Positions 41,576 to 51,330 of a stretch of 64,000 nucleotides of DNA are shown here, piece after piece. The notes beneath the pieces were generated by a model. It was given only the letters and a program-made list of their open reading frames with translations. It was not told the DNA's origin and did not search any database. Numbering within the stretch: the first letter of the stretch is position 1; every line of letters starts with the position of its first letter. The position numbers and the translations under genes are program-made. Where the stretch lies: contig NZ_JAFVMG010000001.1 in assembly GCF_017377745.1 (NCBI RefSeq), positions 248,001 to 312,000 on the forward strand, given 5' to 3'. The stretch comes from Acetobacter suratthaniensis (GTDB taxonomy: Bacteria; Pseudomonadota; Alphaproteobacteria; Acetobacterales; Acetobacteraceae).

Positions 41576-42667
41576 TTACTGATAGCGGCTCAGCCAGTAA
41601 GCATAGGAAGGTGGCAGAACCGCCCCCGCGTTCTTGGCGTGCAGTGCGCGCGCCGCTTCGTGTGGCCAGTGCGGGTTTGCCAGGAACGGGCGGCCCAGTG
41701 TCGCAACATCCAGAATATCATTACGGATCAGGGCATCCGCCTGACGGCCTTCGCTGATATACCATGATGTGCTGACAGGCAGGCCGGTTTCCTGCCGGGT
41801 GCGGTGGGCATACGGCGCCATGAAGGCAGGCCCCCACGGAATATTGGCGTCCGGGGTGGAAAACCCGATGCTGACATCAATGAAGTCCAGTCCTTCGGCT
41901 TTCATCTGTCGCACGAGGTCGAGCGAGTTGCTCAGGGTTTCTTCATCCTGCCCGTCAAATTCGATCACGCCGAAACGCACGCTAAGCGGACGGTCTTCGG
42001 GCCATACGGCGCGCACCGCCCGCAGGGTTTCAAGCAGGAAGCGGCCACGATTGGCAACGCTACCGCCATAAGCATCGGTACGCTGGTTGGAGTGAGCAGA
42101 CCAGAAGCTTTGTGCCAGATAGCCATGCGCGAAATGGAGCATCAGCCAGCCAATGCCAAGGTCACGCGCCCGCTCGGCAGCGCGGACAAAGTCGGCCTGC
42201 ACACGGGCAATGTCTTCCAGCGTCATGGCCTGCGGCGTCCGGTCGAGATGCGCGCCAAAAGCGATGGCGGATGGGCCGATGGGCTGCCAGCCGCGCGGAT
42301 CGCTGGCGGGAATGTGGTTATCCCCTTCCCACGGCACGTTGGCGCTGGCTTTGCGTCCGGCATGGGCGAGCTGGATACCCGGTGCGGCTCCGGCCTTGTG
42401 CATGCCAGCAATAATGGGGGCGAAAGCTTCGGCCTGCGTGTCGTTCCAAAGGCCGAGGCAGTTCGGGGTGATACGCCCTTCGGGGGAGACGGCGGTGGCT
42501 TCGATCGTCACCAGCCCAGCGCCCCCACGGGCAAGTGACGTGTAATGCGTGCTGTGCCAGTCATTGGGTACGCCGTCCTGTGCGGTGTACTGGCACATGG
42601 GGCCGACTGCAATCCGGTTACGGAGTGTGCTACCTTTGAGTGAGAAGGAGTCGAACAGAGTAGACAT
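41576..42667 (-). CDS. Old yellow enzyme family NADH:flavin oxidoreductase (YqjM-like)
   Basis: 363 residues from ATG 42667 with GGAG upstream. FMN-dependent reductase of alpha,beta-unsaturated carbonyls. The class is that of YqjM/XenA: Cys25 in VGPMCQYTAQDG tunes the flavin, then IQLAHAGRKASANVPWEG, the substrate-binding HFAHGYLAQSFWS stretch, and RTDAYGGSVANRGRFLLE near residue 210, with VATLGRPFLANPHWP for phosphate binding at the end. It is divergent from an ArsR-type regulator across a palindromic operator, so it is probably induced by a reactive substrate. Confidence 0.92.
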   Translation of the reverse strand: MSTLFDSFSLKGSTLRNRIAVGPMCQYTAQDGVPNDWHSTHYTSLARGGAGLVTIEATAVSPEGRITPNCLGLWNDTQAEAFAPIIAGMHKAGAAPGIQLAHAGRKASANVPWEGDNHIPASDPRGWQPIGPSAIAFGAHLDRTPQAMTLEDIARVQADFVRAAERARDLGIGWLMLHFAHGYLAQSFWSAHSNQRTDAYGGSVANRGRFLLETLRAVRAVWPEDRPLSVRFGVIEFDGQDEETLSNSLDLVRQMKAEGLDFIDVSIGFSTPDANIPWGPAFMAPYAHRTRQETGLPVSTSWYISEGRQADALIRNDILDVATLGRPFLANPHWPHEAARALHAKNAGAVLPPSYAYWLSRYQ

Positions 42668-42701
42668 GAGGGATTTCTCCAGGATCAGGCCGTGCGGGGC
42701 C

Positions 42702-42728
42702 AATAGTTCGATAATAGTGGAACTATTA
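42702..42728. promoter_or_regulatory. Palindromic operator between OYE-family gene and ArsR-type regulator
   Basis: Two overlapping dyads: TAATAGT (42712-42718), GGA, ACTATTA (42722-42728), and AATAGTTC (42702-42709) with GAACTATT (42720-42727). They lie 35-61 bases from both starts in the 94-base divergent gap. This is the classic position and symmetry for an ArsR-family homodimer site. Confidence 0.65.
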
Positions 42729-42761
42729 GATTAGGCAAGCGCATAAACGATAGGCCCATAG

Positions 42762-43121
42762 ATGAAACAGTATGATCACCCCTGCGCTGCGGATTTTACC
42801 GTCACGCAGATTCTGCACGCCCTGTCAGACCCGTTCCGTCTGTCTATTGTCAGGCGTCTGGCTGTCTTGCAGCCTCAGCCCTGCGCACCGTTGCAGGCCG
42901 GGCGGCCGAAATCCTCGGTTTCGCATCATTTTGCGGTGCTGCGTGCGGCCGGTGTGCTGCGTACGGAGGTTGTGGGCGTAACCCACATGAACAGCCTGCG
43001 TGAGCCAGAGCTTGATAGTCGTTTTCCCGGTTTGCTGGCAGCTATTCTCGCGGCCTGCGCTGTGGAAAACCGTGATGACGAGGCAGAGTTGAACCCCTTC
43101 GTAGCCACGCAGCCTGCCTAG
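42762..43121 (+). CDS. ArsR-family winged-helix transcriptional regulator
   Basis: 119 residues, the typical size. Helix-turn-helix core: ILHALSDPFRLSIVRRLAVLQ (first helices) and SSVSHHFAVLRAAGVLRTEVVG (recognition helix and wing). No CxC metal site of classic arsenic sensors is seen; two cysteines (Cys8 and Cys41) are widely spaced, so the inducer may be an electrophile or a redox signal rather than a metal. It is divergent from the OYE-family reductase, whose expression it probably represses at the dyad in 42702-42728. Convergent with the alcohol dehydrogenase gene, 9 bases apart. Confidence 0.88.
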   Translation: MKQYDHPCAADFTVTQILHALSDPFRLSIVRRLAVLQPQPCAPLQAGRPKSSVSHHFAVLRAAGVLRTEVVGVTHMNSLREPELDSRFPGLLAAILAACAVENRDDEAELNPFVATQPA

Positions 43122-43130
43122 GCGGTTATT

Positions 43131-44114
43131 TTAGGGTACGAGCACGGCTGCACCATCAAAGCGGCCATGCCGCAGATCGTCCAGTGCGGTGTTGGCGTCT
43201 TTGAGAGCATAAGGCGTTGTGGTTGCGCGAATGCCGATTTGCGGGGCGAGCGAGAGAAACTCCAGCCCATCTTCTCGCGTCAGATTGGCAACAGAGACAA
43301 TCTCGCGTTCTTCCCACAGGATATCGTAGGAAAAGGCGGGAATGGTACTCATGTGAATGCCTGCGCATACCACGCGCCCGCCCTTGCGGATGGCCTTGAG
43401 GGCTGCGGGTACCAGCCCGCCATCCGGGGCGAAAAGAATGGCGGCATCCAAAGGTGTTGGAGGGAGTTCGTCTGAACCGCCAGCCCATTGCGCCCCGAGA
43501 GAGCGGGCAAAAGCCTGTGTTTTCGTATCGCCCGGACGGGTGAACGCGTAAAACGGTCGCTTCTGCCAGTTCAGCACTTGCGCCAGAATATGAGCGGCTG
43601 CGCCAAAGCCATACAGCCCGATGGTTCTGGCATCGCCTGCCTTGCCCAGAGCGCGCCAGCCGATCAGCCCGGCGCAGAGCAAGGGGGCGAGTTCTACATC
43701 CGAACCATTTTCCCCGAGTGGGAAAGCAAAACGGGCATCGGCCACAGCCAGTGTTGCGTAACCACCGTTGCGGGTGAAGCCGGTAAATTCAGGGGTATCG
43801 CACAGGTTTTCGTGATGGCTGGCGCAGTAGGGGCAATGGCCGCAGGTATGGCCCAACCACGGAATACCGACACGTTGCCCGAGGGAAAGCCCCTCCACGC
43901 CGGGGCCAAGCTTGTCGATCCGACCGATGATTTCATGCCCCGGAATAATGGGCAGGGTCGGGTGGGGCAATTCGCCATCGACAACATGCAGGTCTGTGCG
44001 ACAGACACCACAGGCCAGCACCTTTACCCGAATTTCACCCGTGCTCGGCATGGGGTCGGGGAGTTCCTCCCACACAAGCGGAGTGTGGTGGGCGTGCAGG
44101 CGCATGGCGAACAT
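43131..44114 (-). CDS. Zinc-dependent alcohol dehydrogenase
   Basis: 327 residues, medium-chain dehydrogenase/reductase. Catalytic zinc ligands in CGVCRTDLH (about 36-44) and GHE (59-61); structural zinc cysteines in CGHCPYCASHHENLC. NAD(P) site around IGLYGFGAAAHILAQ. It looks like the AdhA/propanol-preferring subgroup. ATG 44114 has an AGGAGGT ribosome binding site 7 bases before it; ATG 44105 is a close alternative. It follows galE by 21 bases on the same strand, so co-transcription is possible. The substrate is unknown; oxidation of alcohols or reduction of aldehydes are both likely in this group. Confidence 0.92.
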   Translation of the reverse strand: MFAMRLHAHHTPLVWEELPDPMPSTGEIRVKVLACGVCRTDLHVVDGELPHPTLPIIPGHEIIGRIDKLGPGVEGLSLGQRVGIPWLGHTCGHCPYCASHHENLCDTPEFTGFTRNGGYATLAVADARFAFPLGENGSDVELAPLLCAGLIGWRALGKAGDARTIGLYGFGAAAHILAQVLNWQKRPFYAFTRPGDTKTQAFARSLGAQWAGGSDELPPTPLDAAILFAPDGGLVPAALKAIRKGGRVVCAGIHMSTIPAFSYDILWEEREIVSVANLTREDGLEFLSLAPQIGIRATTTPYALKDANTALDDLRHGRFDGAAVLVP

Positions 44115-44135
44115 GGCGAAACCTCCTGGCCAGGT

Positions 44136-45125
44136 TTACTGATCGGTGTAGCCATCCGGGTGGGCCTGGCGCCACAGGAAGGCGGTTTCCACAATCTGTT
44201 CAATCCGCGTGAACTCCGGTGCCCAGCCTGTTGCCGCCATCAGCCGCGCGGGGCTGGCGACAAGACTTGCCGGATCGCCCTCGCGGCGTGGTGCGGCCTG
44301 CCATGGTACGGGGTGTCCGCTGACACGCCCTACGGTTTCAATAATCTCGCGGTTGGAGTTGCCATGGCCGGTGCCTACATTAAACACCACGCTGCGCTCA
44401 TTCAGAAGCGGCAGAACCGCCAGATGCGCGCGGGCCAGATCTGTTACATGCACATAGTCGCGTATGCAGGTGCCATCGGGCGTGGGGTAGTCGGTGCCAA
44501 ACAGGCTTAGCGCCGGGCGGCGGCCCAGTGCCGCATCAATCGTGAGGGGGATCAGGTGGGTTTCCGGCTTGTGGTCTTCACCCGCACGGCCTGCGGGGTC
44601 GGCCCCGGCGGCGTTGAAGTAGCGCAGGCAGGCGCTTTTCAGGCCATGAATCCTGTCCGCCCAGTGTAGGGCGCGTTCCACCATGTATTTGCTCTCGCCG
44701 TAAGGAGAGCCGGGCTCAATGGGGGTTTCTTCATCAATGGGGGCATCGCCCGCCGTGCCAAACAGGTTGGCGGTGGAGGAAAATACAAAGCGTTTCACGC
44801 CGTGGCGTACGCACGCATCAATCAGCGCAAAGCCGCAGCCTGCATTGGCCTGCATGTAAAGTAGCGGGTTTTGCATGCTTTCGCCCACCAGCGACAGGGC
44901 GGCGAAATGCAGCACCGCATCCCATGGGCCAGCGGACAGTACGCGGTCAAGGCAGGCGGTGTCGGCAAGGTCTCCCAGCACGAATGTGGCTTCTGACGGT
45001 ACAGCCTGCCGGTGGCCCGTGCGCAGGTTGTCCAGTACGGTTACGTCATGACCATCGTCCAGCAGGGCCAGCACGACATGACTGCCGACATACCCAGCGC
45101 CGCCGGTAACTAGAAAACGTGCCAT
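44136..45125 (-). CDS. galE: UDP-glucose 4-epimerase
   Basis: Interconverts UDP-glucose and UDP-galactose, supplying galactose to surface polysaccharides. 329 residues of the extended short-chain dehydrogenase family: FLVTGGAGYVGSHVVLAL (NAD site), HFAALSLVGESM, the S-x-Y-x3-K catalytic set in FSSTANLFG and YGESKYMVERAL, YFNAAGADP, and FGTDYPTPDGTCIRDYVHV. An AGAGGAA ribosome binding site precedes ATG 45125. The DUF4175 gene lies 45 bases upstream on the same strand. Confidence 0.95.
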   Translation of the reverse strand: MARFLVTGGAGYVGSHVVLALLDDGHDVTVLDNLRTGHRQAVPSEATFVLGDLADTACLDRVLSAGPWDAVLHFAALSLVGESMQNPLLYMQANAGCGFALIDACVRHGVKRFVFSSTANLFGTAGDAPIDEETPIEPGSPYGESKYMVERALHWADRIHGLKSACLRYFNAAGADPAGRAGEDHKPETHLIPLTIDAALGRRPALSLFGTDYPTPDGTCIRDYVHVTDLARAHLAVLPLLNERSVVFNVGTGHGNSNREIIETVGRVSGHPVPWQAAPRREGDPASLVASPARLMAATGWAPEFTRIEQIVETAFLWRQAHPDGYTDQ

Positions 45126-45170
45126 GAAATTCCTCTTGTTTTTGCAATTGTAAGGCCGTCTGGCCTGTGA

Positions 45171-48029
45171 TCAGAACGGTTTGAGCAACCGGTCGAGATA
45201 TTCAAGTTCCTGAGGCGGGCGGGTCCTGTCGGAATCGCGGCGGCGCAGCTCCTGTTCGATTTCGCGCGCGCGCTGCCGTGTCACGGTGTCGGGCACATGG
45301 GTGCTGCCGTCATCGGGGGCCTGATCCTGACCTTCGCCCAGTTTGCGGCCCAGCGGGTCGCGCTGGTCGTTGGCGTTGTCCTGATCATCCCCACCATCGT
45401 CGGCATCTGTCGGGGTGCCTTCGCCGTTTTCGCCGCGCGCGCTCTGGCCCTGCTGGCCGGGGCTGCCCCCTTCCGACTGCCCGCCAAAAGAAGGCAGAAA
45501 ACTGGGCGAACTGTTGCTTTGGCTGCCTTTCATGGCATCCTGCATCTGCTGGCGGCCCTGACGCAGCGCATCGAGCGCTTTCTGCTCGGCTCCTGCGGCA
45601 TCAGCATCGTTCCCATCGGCCAGAGCCTTGCGTGCCGCCCGCATCTGCTTGCGGGCTTCGCCCAGCGCTTCGGGGCTTTTGCTGGTCAGGTCATGCACTT
45701 CGTTCTGCAATTCCTCGACCGCGCGTTCCAGAGCGTGCTGTGTGCCACGCTCTGTCCGGCGGGCAGCTGCCTGCGCTTCGGCTACAGCCGGGTCTGGTGG
45801 CGTGCTGGCGGAGGCGCGTTCGGGCGGAGTGACTGTATCGGGGCGGTTATCCTCTGCTCCGGGCGGGGCGGGCAGACCCAGACGGCGCATGAGTTCCGAG
45901 GTTGGCATATGAGCGAGGTCGAGTGGTGCCCCATCGTCATCCGCATCGGCATCGGCGTCCTGAGGGGCGGTGGTGGGGGTTTTGGGCTTATCCAGCCGGG
46001 CCTGCACGTGGTCTAGCAGGGAAAGCTGACGGCTGGTGACATCCTTGAGTGCGGCCATTTGCTCACGTGCCTGCTGGCGTGCCACCATCTGGCGGGCCAT
46101 GGAGGCGAGATCCTGCGGGGTAGCGTTGCGCATGCGCTCGGTGGCGTCTTCCATGTCCTGTAGGCGCTTCATGGCATCTTCGGCATGGCCGTTGGCGGCA
46201 TCGGATTGCAACTGCTGCATCAGGTGAGAGAACGCCTTGTTGCCCGCAGCCGTCAGGCCGGGCAGGTCGGGTATGGCGGTATGGGTGCGCAGGGCGTTGT
46301 CGGCCAGTGCCTGCATTTTGCGGCTGATGGCATCGGAGAGGGTTTTAAGCCGCTCTTCCAGTTCGGCCTGTCCATCATTGTTTTGCGTGTTGTTCTGTGT
46401 GCCATTCTGCGGGTTGGCGGGTTGGGGGGCGTGCTGGCGGGCGAGTTGCTGCGCCACGGCCGCTTGTGCTGCCCGCACATCCAGCGAGGCCTGCGCACTG
46501 GCGGCATCTCCAGTGCGGCGGTCTTCCACGTCCAGCGCCAGATCCCATAAAAGATTGGTGGCGCTCTCGCGTGCGGTGGCCGCCTCTTCATGCGGGTTGT
46601 CCAGTAGGGCAACAATGGCGGCAAGGTTCAGCGAAAGTGCTGTGCTGTCCTGTAGGGGGCCGGGCGTGCCTGCCAGAGCATCAAGGTCGTTGGCGGCATC
46701 AGCGGTAGTTTCCTGCCCAAGAGCCAGACGTCTGCGCACATCCAGCACAGAGCGGGCCAGAGGCGAGCGGAAGACGCGCGCCCCGAGCTTGAAAGTAACG
46801 GTGCGGCTTTCACCCGTCTGGTTACTGAGCGAGTGTGCGACAAGTTGGCCTGCCACTTCGGTACCAGCCCAAGGGTCTTCTGACAGATCGGGGGTCAGGG
46901 CGCCACGGACGCTGCGTGGGTGTCCTGTCAGGGGTACGGGCAGGGTAAGCGTGCGGGAGGTATCGGCCCCTCTGGCCGGATGGGCGGCGTGCAGGACAAC
47001 CGTGAGTTCAGACAGGCCATAGGCGTGGCTGGCCTGATAGGGCAGGCGGGTGCGCCATCCGCCTGCCAGTGCGCCGGGGGCATCGCCCCATTCCACTTTG
47101 GGTTTGGCATCGGGCAGAACGGTCAGTGGCCACAGGGCCAGTGTACGTCCGCGCCCGCGCAGGCTGATAACACCGCCCTGTTCAATGGTGGCCCCCAGTT
47201 TCCAGCTATGGGTATCAAGGGTTTGAACGGTCTGGCCGCTCAGTACCGCGCCATGCAGACCGCGCAGGGTTGGGGCGGAAGCCATGCCCGAAACAATCAC
47301 GCTCAGCCGGGCGGATTGGGCAATTTGGGGCGGGTGGGCGGGGTTCTGGTTCGTGCCCAGAAAAACCGGAGCATCCGGGGCGTAAGAAGGGGGTGTAATC
47401 CAGGCTTCGACATGCGGCAGAGGTACATCCGGGTCGTCCCGACCGGGAATGAACGCGGCCAGAATACGCCCCGGAGCAGCCGAACCCGCCAGCAGGCCTG
47501 CAATGAACAGGCAGGCAAGCAGCCCCCCCATGGCGGCACGGCCGGGTAAGGTCGCGGGCAGCAGGGAAGGCCAGCCCGCCCGCAGGTGTTTGAGGGCCGC
47601 CAGCGTGCGGGCCTGATGCGCCAGCCACAAAGCCTGTGTGCGTTCATCATCAACCGCGAGGGAGGCCGGGCGATCCTCCAGCACGGCCAGCGGCTGGTTG
47701 GGCAGGTTTGAGGCCTGCTCTATCCGCCGGTCTATGGCCCAGAGCGGTATGGCAGGCAGGGAGCGCAGGCGCGTGCGCAGCAGACCATAACACAGACCCG
47801 CCCCGCCAAGCAGGAGCAGCCACCGCGCCAGATCAGGCAGGTGCTGCGGCAGGCGGCACAGTCCAGCCAGCACATAAAGCCCCAACACGGCCAGAACAGG
47901 CAGCGCGACAGGCCGAACCCGTTCAACATGAAGGACAAAGGCCGCATGACGGCGCACGGAGGCCAGACGGGCAGAAAGCGGCCCGGTGTCGGGGTTCCGG
48001 GCGGTCAGGCTGTCATGCGAGCCGCCCAT
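45171..48029 (-). CDS. DUF4175 / TIGR02302-type membrane protein
   Basis: 952 residues. N-terminal membrane helices (two between about 40 and 85, one near 168-190), then a beta-rich central region beginning HVEAWITPPSYAPDAPVFL, then a long helical, Gln/Ala/Asp-rich part (about 500-800) with heptad-like repeats, and a low-complexity acidic tail (GGQSEGGSPGQQGQSARGE, DADDGGDDQDNANDQRD) ending in QELEYLDRLLKPF. That ending and the PPSYAP phrase fit the TIGR02302/DUF4175 family of alphaproteobacteria, whose job is unknown; a cell envelope role is likely. It starts 3 bases after the lysA stop. Confidence 0.8.
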   Translation of the reverse strand: MGGSHDSLTARNPDTGPLSARLASVRRHAAFVLHVERVRPVALPVLAVLGLYVLAGLCRLPQHLPDLARWLLLLGGAGLCYGLLRTRLRSLPAIPLWAIDRRIEQASNLPNQPLAVLEDRPASLAVDDERTQALWLAHQARTLAALKHLRAGWPSLLPATLPGRAAMGGLLACLFIAGLLAGSAAPGRILAAFIPGRDDPDVPLPHVEAWITPPSYAPDAPVFLGTNQNPAHPPQIAQSARLSVIVSGMASAPTLRGLHGAVLSGQTVQTLDTHSWKLGATIEQGGVISLRGRGRTLALWPLTVLPDAKPKVEWGDAPGALAGGWRTRLPYQASHAYGLSELTVVLHAAHPARGADTSRTLTLPVPLTGHPRSVRGALTPDLSEDPWAGTEVAGQLVAHSLSNQTGESRTVTFKLGARVFRSPLARSVLDVRRRLALGQETTADAANDLDALAGTPGPLQDSTALSLNLAAIVALLDNPHEEAATARESATNLLWDLALDVEDRRTGDAASAQASLDVRAAQAAVAQQLARQHAPQPANPQNGTQNNTQNNDGQAELEERLKTLSDAISRKMQALADNALRTHTAIPDLPGLTAAGNKAFSHLMQQLQSDAANGHAEDAMKRLQDMEDATERMRNATPQDLASMARQMVARQQAREQMAALKDVTSRQLSLLDHVQARLDKPKTPTTAPQDADADADDDGAPLDLAHMPTSELMRRLGLPAPPGAEDNRPDTVTPPERASASTPPDPAVAEAQAAARRTERGTQHALERAVEELQNEVHDLTSKSPEALGEARKQMRAARKALADGNDADAAGAEQKALDALRQGRQQMQDAMKGSQSNSSPSFLPSFGGQSEGGSPGQQGQSARGENGEGTPTDADDGGDDQDNANDQRDPLGRKLGEGQDQAPDDGSTHVPDTVTRQRAREIEQELRRRDSDRTRPPQELEYLDRLLKPF

Positions 48030-48031
48030 GC

Positions 48032-49375
48032 TTACATGGTTCCGCCCGTAAAGGTTGGCACGGTTTCATCCTGCCAGAGTTCTTCCACGGTCTGCCTGCG
48101 GCGTATCACCGTCCATTCTCCGTCTTCAACCAGAACTTCGGACGCCAGAGGGCGGCTGTTATAGGTTGAACTCATCACCGCACCGTAAGCCCCGGTGTCC
48201 AGAATGGCGATGCGCGCGCCCCGTGGCAATGGGGGCAGTGCGCGGTCACGTGCAAAGGTGTCTCCACTTTCGCAGACCGGGCCGACAACATGGGTTGGGG
48301 CGCAGGGCTGGGCCAGACTGTGCGGCGCAAGGGGCAGGATACCATGCCACGCATCGTACATGCTCGGGCGCAGCAGATCGTTCATGGCGGCGTCTGTCAC
48401 CACGAAGGGGGTCTGCATACCGTGTTCCTTGCGCAGGATCACGCTACTGAGCAGAACCCCAGAAGGTCCGGCCAGCCAGCGGCCCGGTTCTATGGCCAGT
48501 TTAACTTCCAGATCACCCAGCTCGGCACGGATGGCCGCGGCAAGGGCTTCGGGCTGGCCTTCGGCTTCGGTCCGGTAGGCAATGCCCAGACCGCCGCCAC
48601 AATCGACATGGGTCACACGCTGTCCTGCCGCACGTACGAAGCGCACCAGTTCCGCAACGCGGGCATAGGCAGCGCGGTACGGGCCGGTGGACAGGATCTG
48701 GCTACCGATATGGGTGGCAAAACCCCGAGCCTCGATTCCGGGCAGGCTGGCGGCGCGGGCGTACAGGGCTGCGGCATCGTCAAAGGCAATGCCGAATTTG
48801 TTTGCGGCCAGCCCGGTCGTGATTTTTGCGTGGGTTTTCGCATCCACATCGGGGTTGACGCGCAGGGTCACACGCGCGGTGCGGCCAAGGCGGGTAGCAA
48901 TTGCGCTGATGATGTCGAGTTCTTCAGCGCTTTCCACATTGATCTGGCCAACATCCAGCGCAATGGCCTGTTCCAGCTCCGCATCGGTTTTGCCAACGCC
49001 TGAAAATACCACGCGCGCTGCGGGTATGCCCGCTTTTTGCGTGCGGGCCAGTTCGCCACCGCTGACAATATCCGCTCCGTGTCCCTCACGCCCGACAAGG
49101 GAAAGCAGGGCCAGATGGTCGTTGGCCTTTACGGCGTAATGCAGCGCTACATCCAGCCCCGCATCGCGCATGGCCTGATCCATGCGGCGCAGGCGGTGCT
49201 TGAAAGTGCCAGCCCCCATAACCCAGCAGGGCGTGCCAACGGCATCGGCTATGGCGTTCAGGGCAACACCTTCAAACATCAGCCCGCTGGTGGGCGTCAT
49301 GCTGAGCTGCGGGTGGGTACGAAGCAGTTCCGGCAGGGTGGGGTCTGAGCCGGTAGGGGCGGAAAGGTCAGCCAT
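48032..49375 (-). CDS. lysA: Diaminopimelate decarboxylase
   Basis: Last step of lysine synthesis, PLP-dependent decarboxylation of meso-diaminopimelate. 447 residues from ATG 49375; a longer frame to 49702 runs through lptM and is not credible. Lys83 in LHYAVKANDH holds PLP; other marks are GADIVSGGELARTQKAG, VFSGVGKTDAEL, ATHIGSQI, VDCGGGLGI, EPGRWLAGPSG and GPVCESGDTFARD, the last closing the active site. It is in the argH-lptM-lysA order found in many proteobacteria. Confidence 0.96.
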   Translation of the reverse strand: MADLSAPTGSDPTLPELLRTHPQLSMTPTSGLMFEGVALNAIADAVGTPCWVMGAGTFKHRLRRMDQAMRDAGLDVALHYAVKANDHLALLSLVGREGHGADIVSGGELARTQKAGIPAARVVFSGVGKTDAELEQAIALDVGQINVESAEELDIISAIATRLGRTARVTLRVNPDVDAKTHAKITTGLAANKFGIAFDDAAALYARAASLPGIEARGFATHIGSQILSTGPYRAAYARVAELVRFVRAAGQRVTHVDCGGGLGIAYRTEAEGQPEALAAAIRAELGDLEVKLAIEPGRWLAGPSGVLLSSVILRKEHGMQTPFVVTDAAMNDLLRPSMYDAWHGILPLAPHSLAQPCAPTHVVGPVCESGDTFARDRALPPLPRGARIAILDTGAYGAVMSSTYNSRPLASEVLVEDGEWTVIRRRQTVEELWQDETVPTFTGGTM

Positions 49376-49437
49376 GAGGCGTGCGGGCCTTGGATTATAG
49401 GATGGGTAGCAAAGGGCAGGCGGTGTGCGCGCCCGGT

Positions 49438-49581
49438 TTAATCGGGCGCGGGATAGACGCGCGGATAGGTGATTTTGTCCGCAGGGCCGGGCTGGTGGGG
49501 CGGGCCTTTTTTGCCGCAGGCGGCCAGAGGCAGGAACAGGGCCGTGCTCAGGGCAAGGCCAATGAGCAGACGCAGGGTCAT
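49438..49581 (-). CDS. lptM: Small lipoprotein LptM (YifL-like)
   Basis: 47-residue lipoprotein, too short for many gene finders. Signal [20 protein letters not shown] runs into a lipobox LAAC (Cys22), then the family's GKKGPP and a Pro-rich tail. In E. coli LptM helps disulfide maturation of LptD in the LPS translocon. Its ATG overlaps the argH stop (ATGA, 49578-49581), and lysA follows 62 bases later: the same argH/lptM/lysA neighbourhood is widespread. Confidence 0.88.
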   Translation of the reverse strand: MTLRLLIGLALSTALFLPLAACGKKGPPHQPGPADKITYPRVYPAPD

Positions 49582-51029
49582 GGGCGGCTGTCCTGCGTGG
49601 AGGTTTCACCCAGTGTCGCAAGCCAGCGAGCAGCCTGCGCGCGCACGTTGTCGCCCGCCGTGCCGCCTTCGCTGGTGCGCGAGGCAATTGAGGCATCGAC
49701 ACTCAGAACGGTGTAGATGTCATCGGTAATGCCGGGTTCCTCGGCCTGCATGTCCGCAAGGCTGAGTTCGGCCAGACCGATCCCTTTTTCTTCGGCCTTG
49801 GCCACCAGACGCCCGGTTACATGATGGGCTGTGCGGAAAGGCACGCGCAGCACCCGCACCAGCCAGTCTGCAATATCGGTGGCGGTGGAATAACCCGAGC
49901 CTGCCAGAGCGCGCATCTGCGTGGTGTTGGCGGTCATGTCACGCACCATGCCATCGCATGCTGCAAGCGACAGGGCGGCGGCGTCCGTGGCGGCAAAAAC
50001 GGGCTCCTTGTCTTCCTGCATGTCCTTGGCATAGGCCAGCGGCAGACCTTTCATGACCGTCAGCAGCCCGACAAGGCTGCCGGTGATACGGCCTGTCTTG
50101 GCGCGCACCAGCTCGGCGGCATCGGGGTTACGCTTCTGTGGCATGATGGACGAGCCGGTGGTGAAGGCGTCCGACAGGCGGATGAACGAGAAGGGCGAGG
50201 AGCACCAGATAACGATCTCTTCCGCAAAGCGGGAGAGGTGCATGGCCATGATGGACAGGGCCGAAAGATATTCGAGCGCGAAATCCCGGTCAGAAACCGC
50301 ATCGAGCGAATTGGCCGTGGGCCGGTCGAACGCCAGAGCCTCGGCAGTCATGCGGCGGTCGATGGGAAAAGACGTGCCAGCCAGTGCGGCCGAACCCAGC
50401 GGGCATTCGTTCAGGCGGCGGCGTGTATCGGCCAGACGGCCCCGGTCGCGCGCAAGCATTTCCACATAAGCCATCAGGTGGTGGCCGAATGTGACGGGCT
50501 GGGCGGTTTGCAGGTGGGTAAAGCCGGGCATGGGGTCGGCTGCGTGTTCGCTGGCCCTGCGGGCAAGGGCGCGCATGAGCGAGGCCGCCTGCTGGTCAAG
50601 CCCATCGATGGCGTCACGCACCCACAGGCGGAAGTCGGTCGCGACCTGATCATTGCGCGAGCGCGCGGTGTGCAGGCGCTTGCCAGCCTCGCCAATCCGG
50701 TCGGACAGGCGGGCTTCGATATTCATGTGAATGTCTTCAAGGGCTTCGGAAAACTCGAACCGGCCTGCTTCGATTTCCTGCCCGATTTCGTTCAGCCCCG
50801 CGCGGATGGTGGCTTCGTCCTCGGGGGTGATGATCCCGACATGGGCCAGCATGGCGGCGTGGGCGAGCGAGCCACGGATGTCCTGCCGCCACAGCGCCTT
50901 GTCAAAACCGATGGAGGCGTTGATGGCCATCATGATGTCCGAAGGGCCACCGGCAAACCGCCCACCCCACTGCACATTGGCGCTTTCGCTCTTCGTTGTT
51001 GTATCGCTCTGGGGGCTGTTCAGTGACAT
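49578..51029 (-). CDS. argH: Argininosuccinate lyase
   Basis: Cleaves argininosuccinate to arginine and fumarate. 483 residues from ATG 51029 (TTG 51038 is nine bases upstream). Fumarase/aspartase superfamily marks: [18 protein letters not shown] at the start, [38 protein letters not shown] with catalytic His, and the signature [18 protein letters not shown]. It heads the argH-lptM-lysA-DUF4175 series; the upstream 301-base gap separates it from a divergent gene. Confidence 0.97.
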   Translation of the reverse strand: MSLNSPQSDTTTKSESANVQWGGRFAGGPSDIMMAINASIGFDKALWRQDIRGSLAHAAMLAHVGIITPEDEATIRAGLNEIGQEIEAGRFEFSEALEDIHMNIEARLSDRIGEAGKRLHTARSRNDQVATDFRLWVRDAIDGLDQQAASLMRALARRASEHAADPMPGFTHLQTAQPVTFGHHLMAYVEMLARDRGRLADTRRRLNECPLGSAALAGTSFPIDRRMTAEALAFDRPTANSLDAVSDRDFALEYLSALSIMAMHLSRFAEEIVIWCSSPFSFIRLSDAFTTGSSIMPQKRNPDAAELVRAKTGRITGSLVGLLTVMKGLPLAYAKDMQEDKEPVFAATDAAALSLAACDGMVRDMTANTTQMRALAGSGYSTATDIADWLVRVLRVPFRTAHHVTGRLVAKAEEKGIGLAELSLADMQAEEPGITDDIYTVLSVDASIASRTSEGGTAGDNVRAQAARWLATLGETSTQDSRP

Positions 51030-51330
51030 TCTGGCCAAAATCCGTCTTTAACGCGTGACACAAGCTGCCCCGGACTTACAACCGTCGCGGTGCGAATGCA
51101 AAGCCTCTTACCCTACCGGGGGCGGGCGGGCTGCGCAAATGCCACAGATGTTGTGCGCAGGCAGGGCGCACGGCACGGCGTGGCATTCTGCCAGAAGCAG
51201 GCGGTGTTCGTGGTGGTTTTATGGCCGCGGCGGTGCAGGCATGCGGCCCCCCCCATGCGCGAGGGGCTGTGCCGGGCGGGGTTTCTCTGCTTAAACGGTA
51301 GCGTGTCAAACCGAATGGAGTTCTGGAACC
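51030..51330. other. 301-base divergent intergenic region
   Basis: Between argH (reverse) and the gene at 51331 (forward). GC-rich, presumably with both promoters. I saw no strong hairpin with U-run, no riboswitch-like structure and no gene. Confidence 0.5.
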
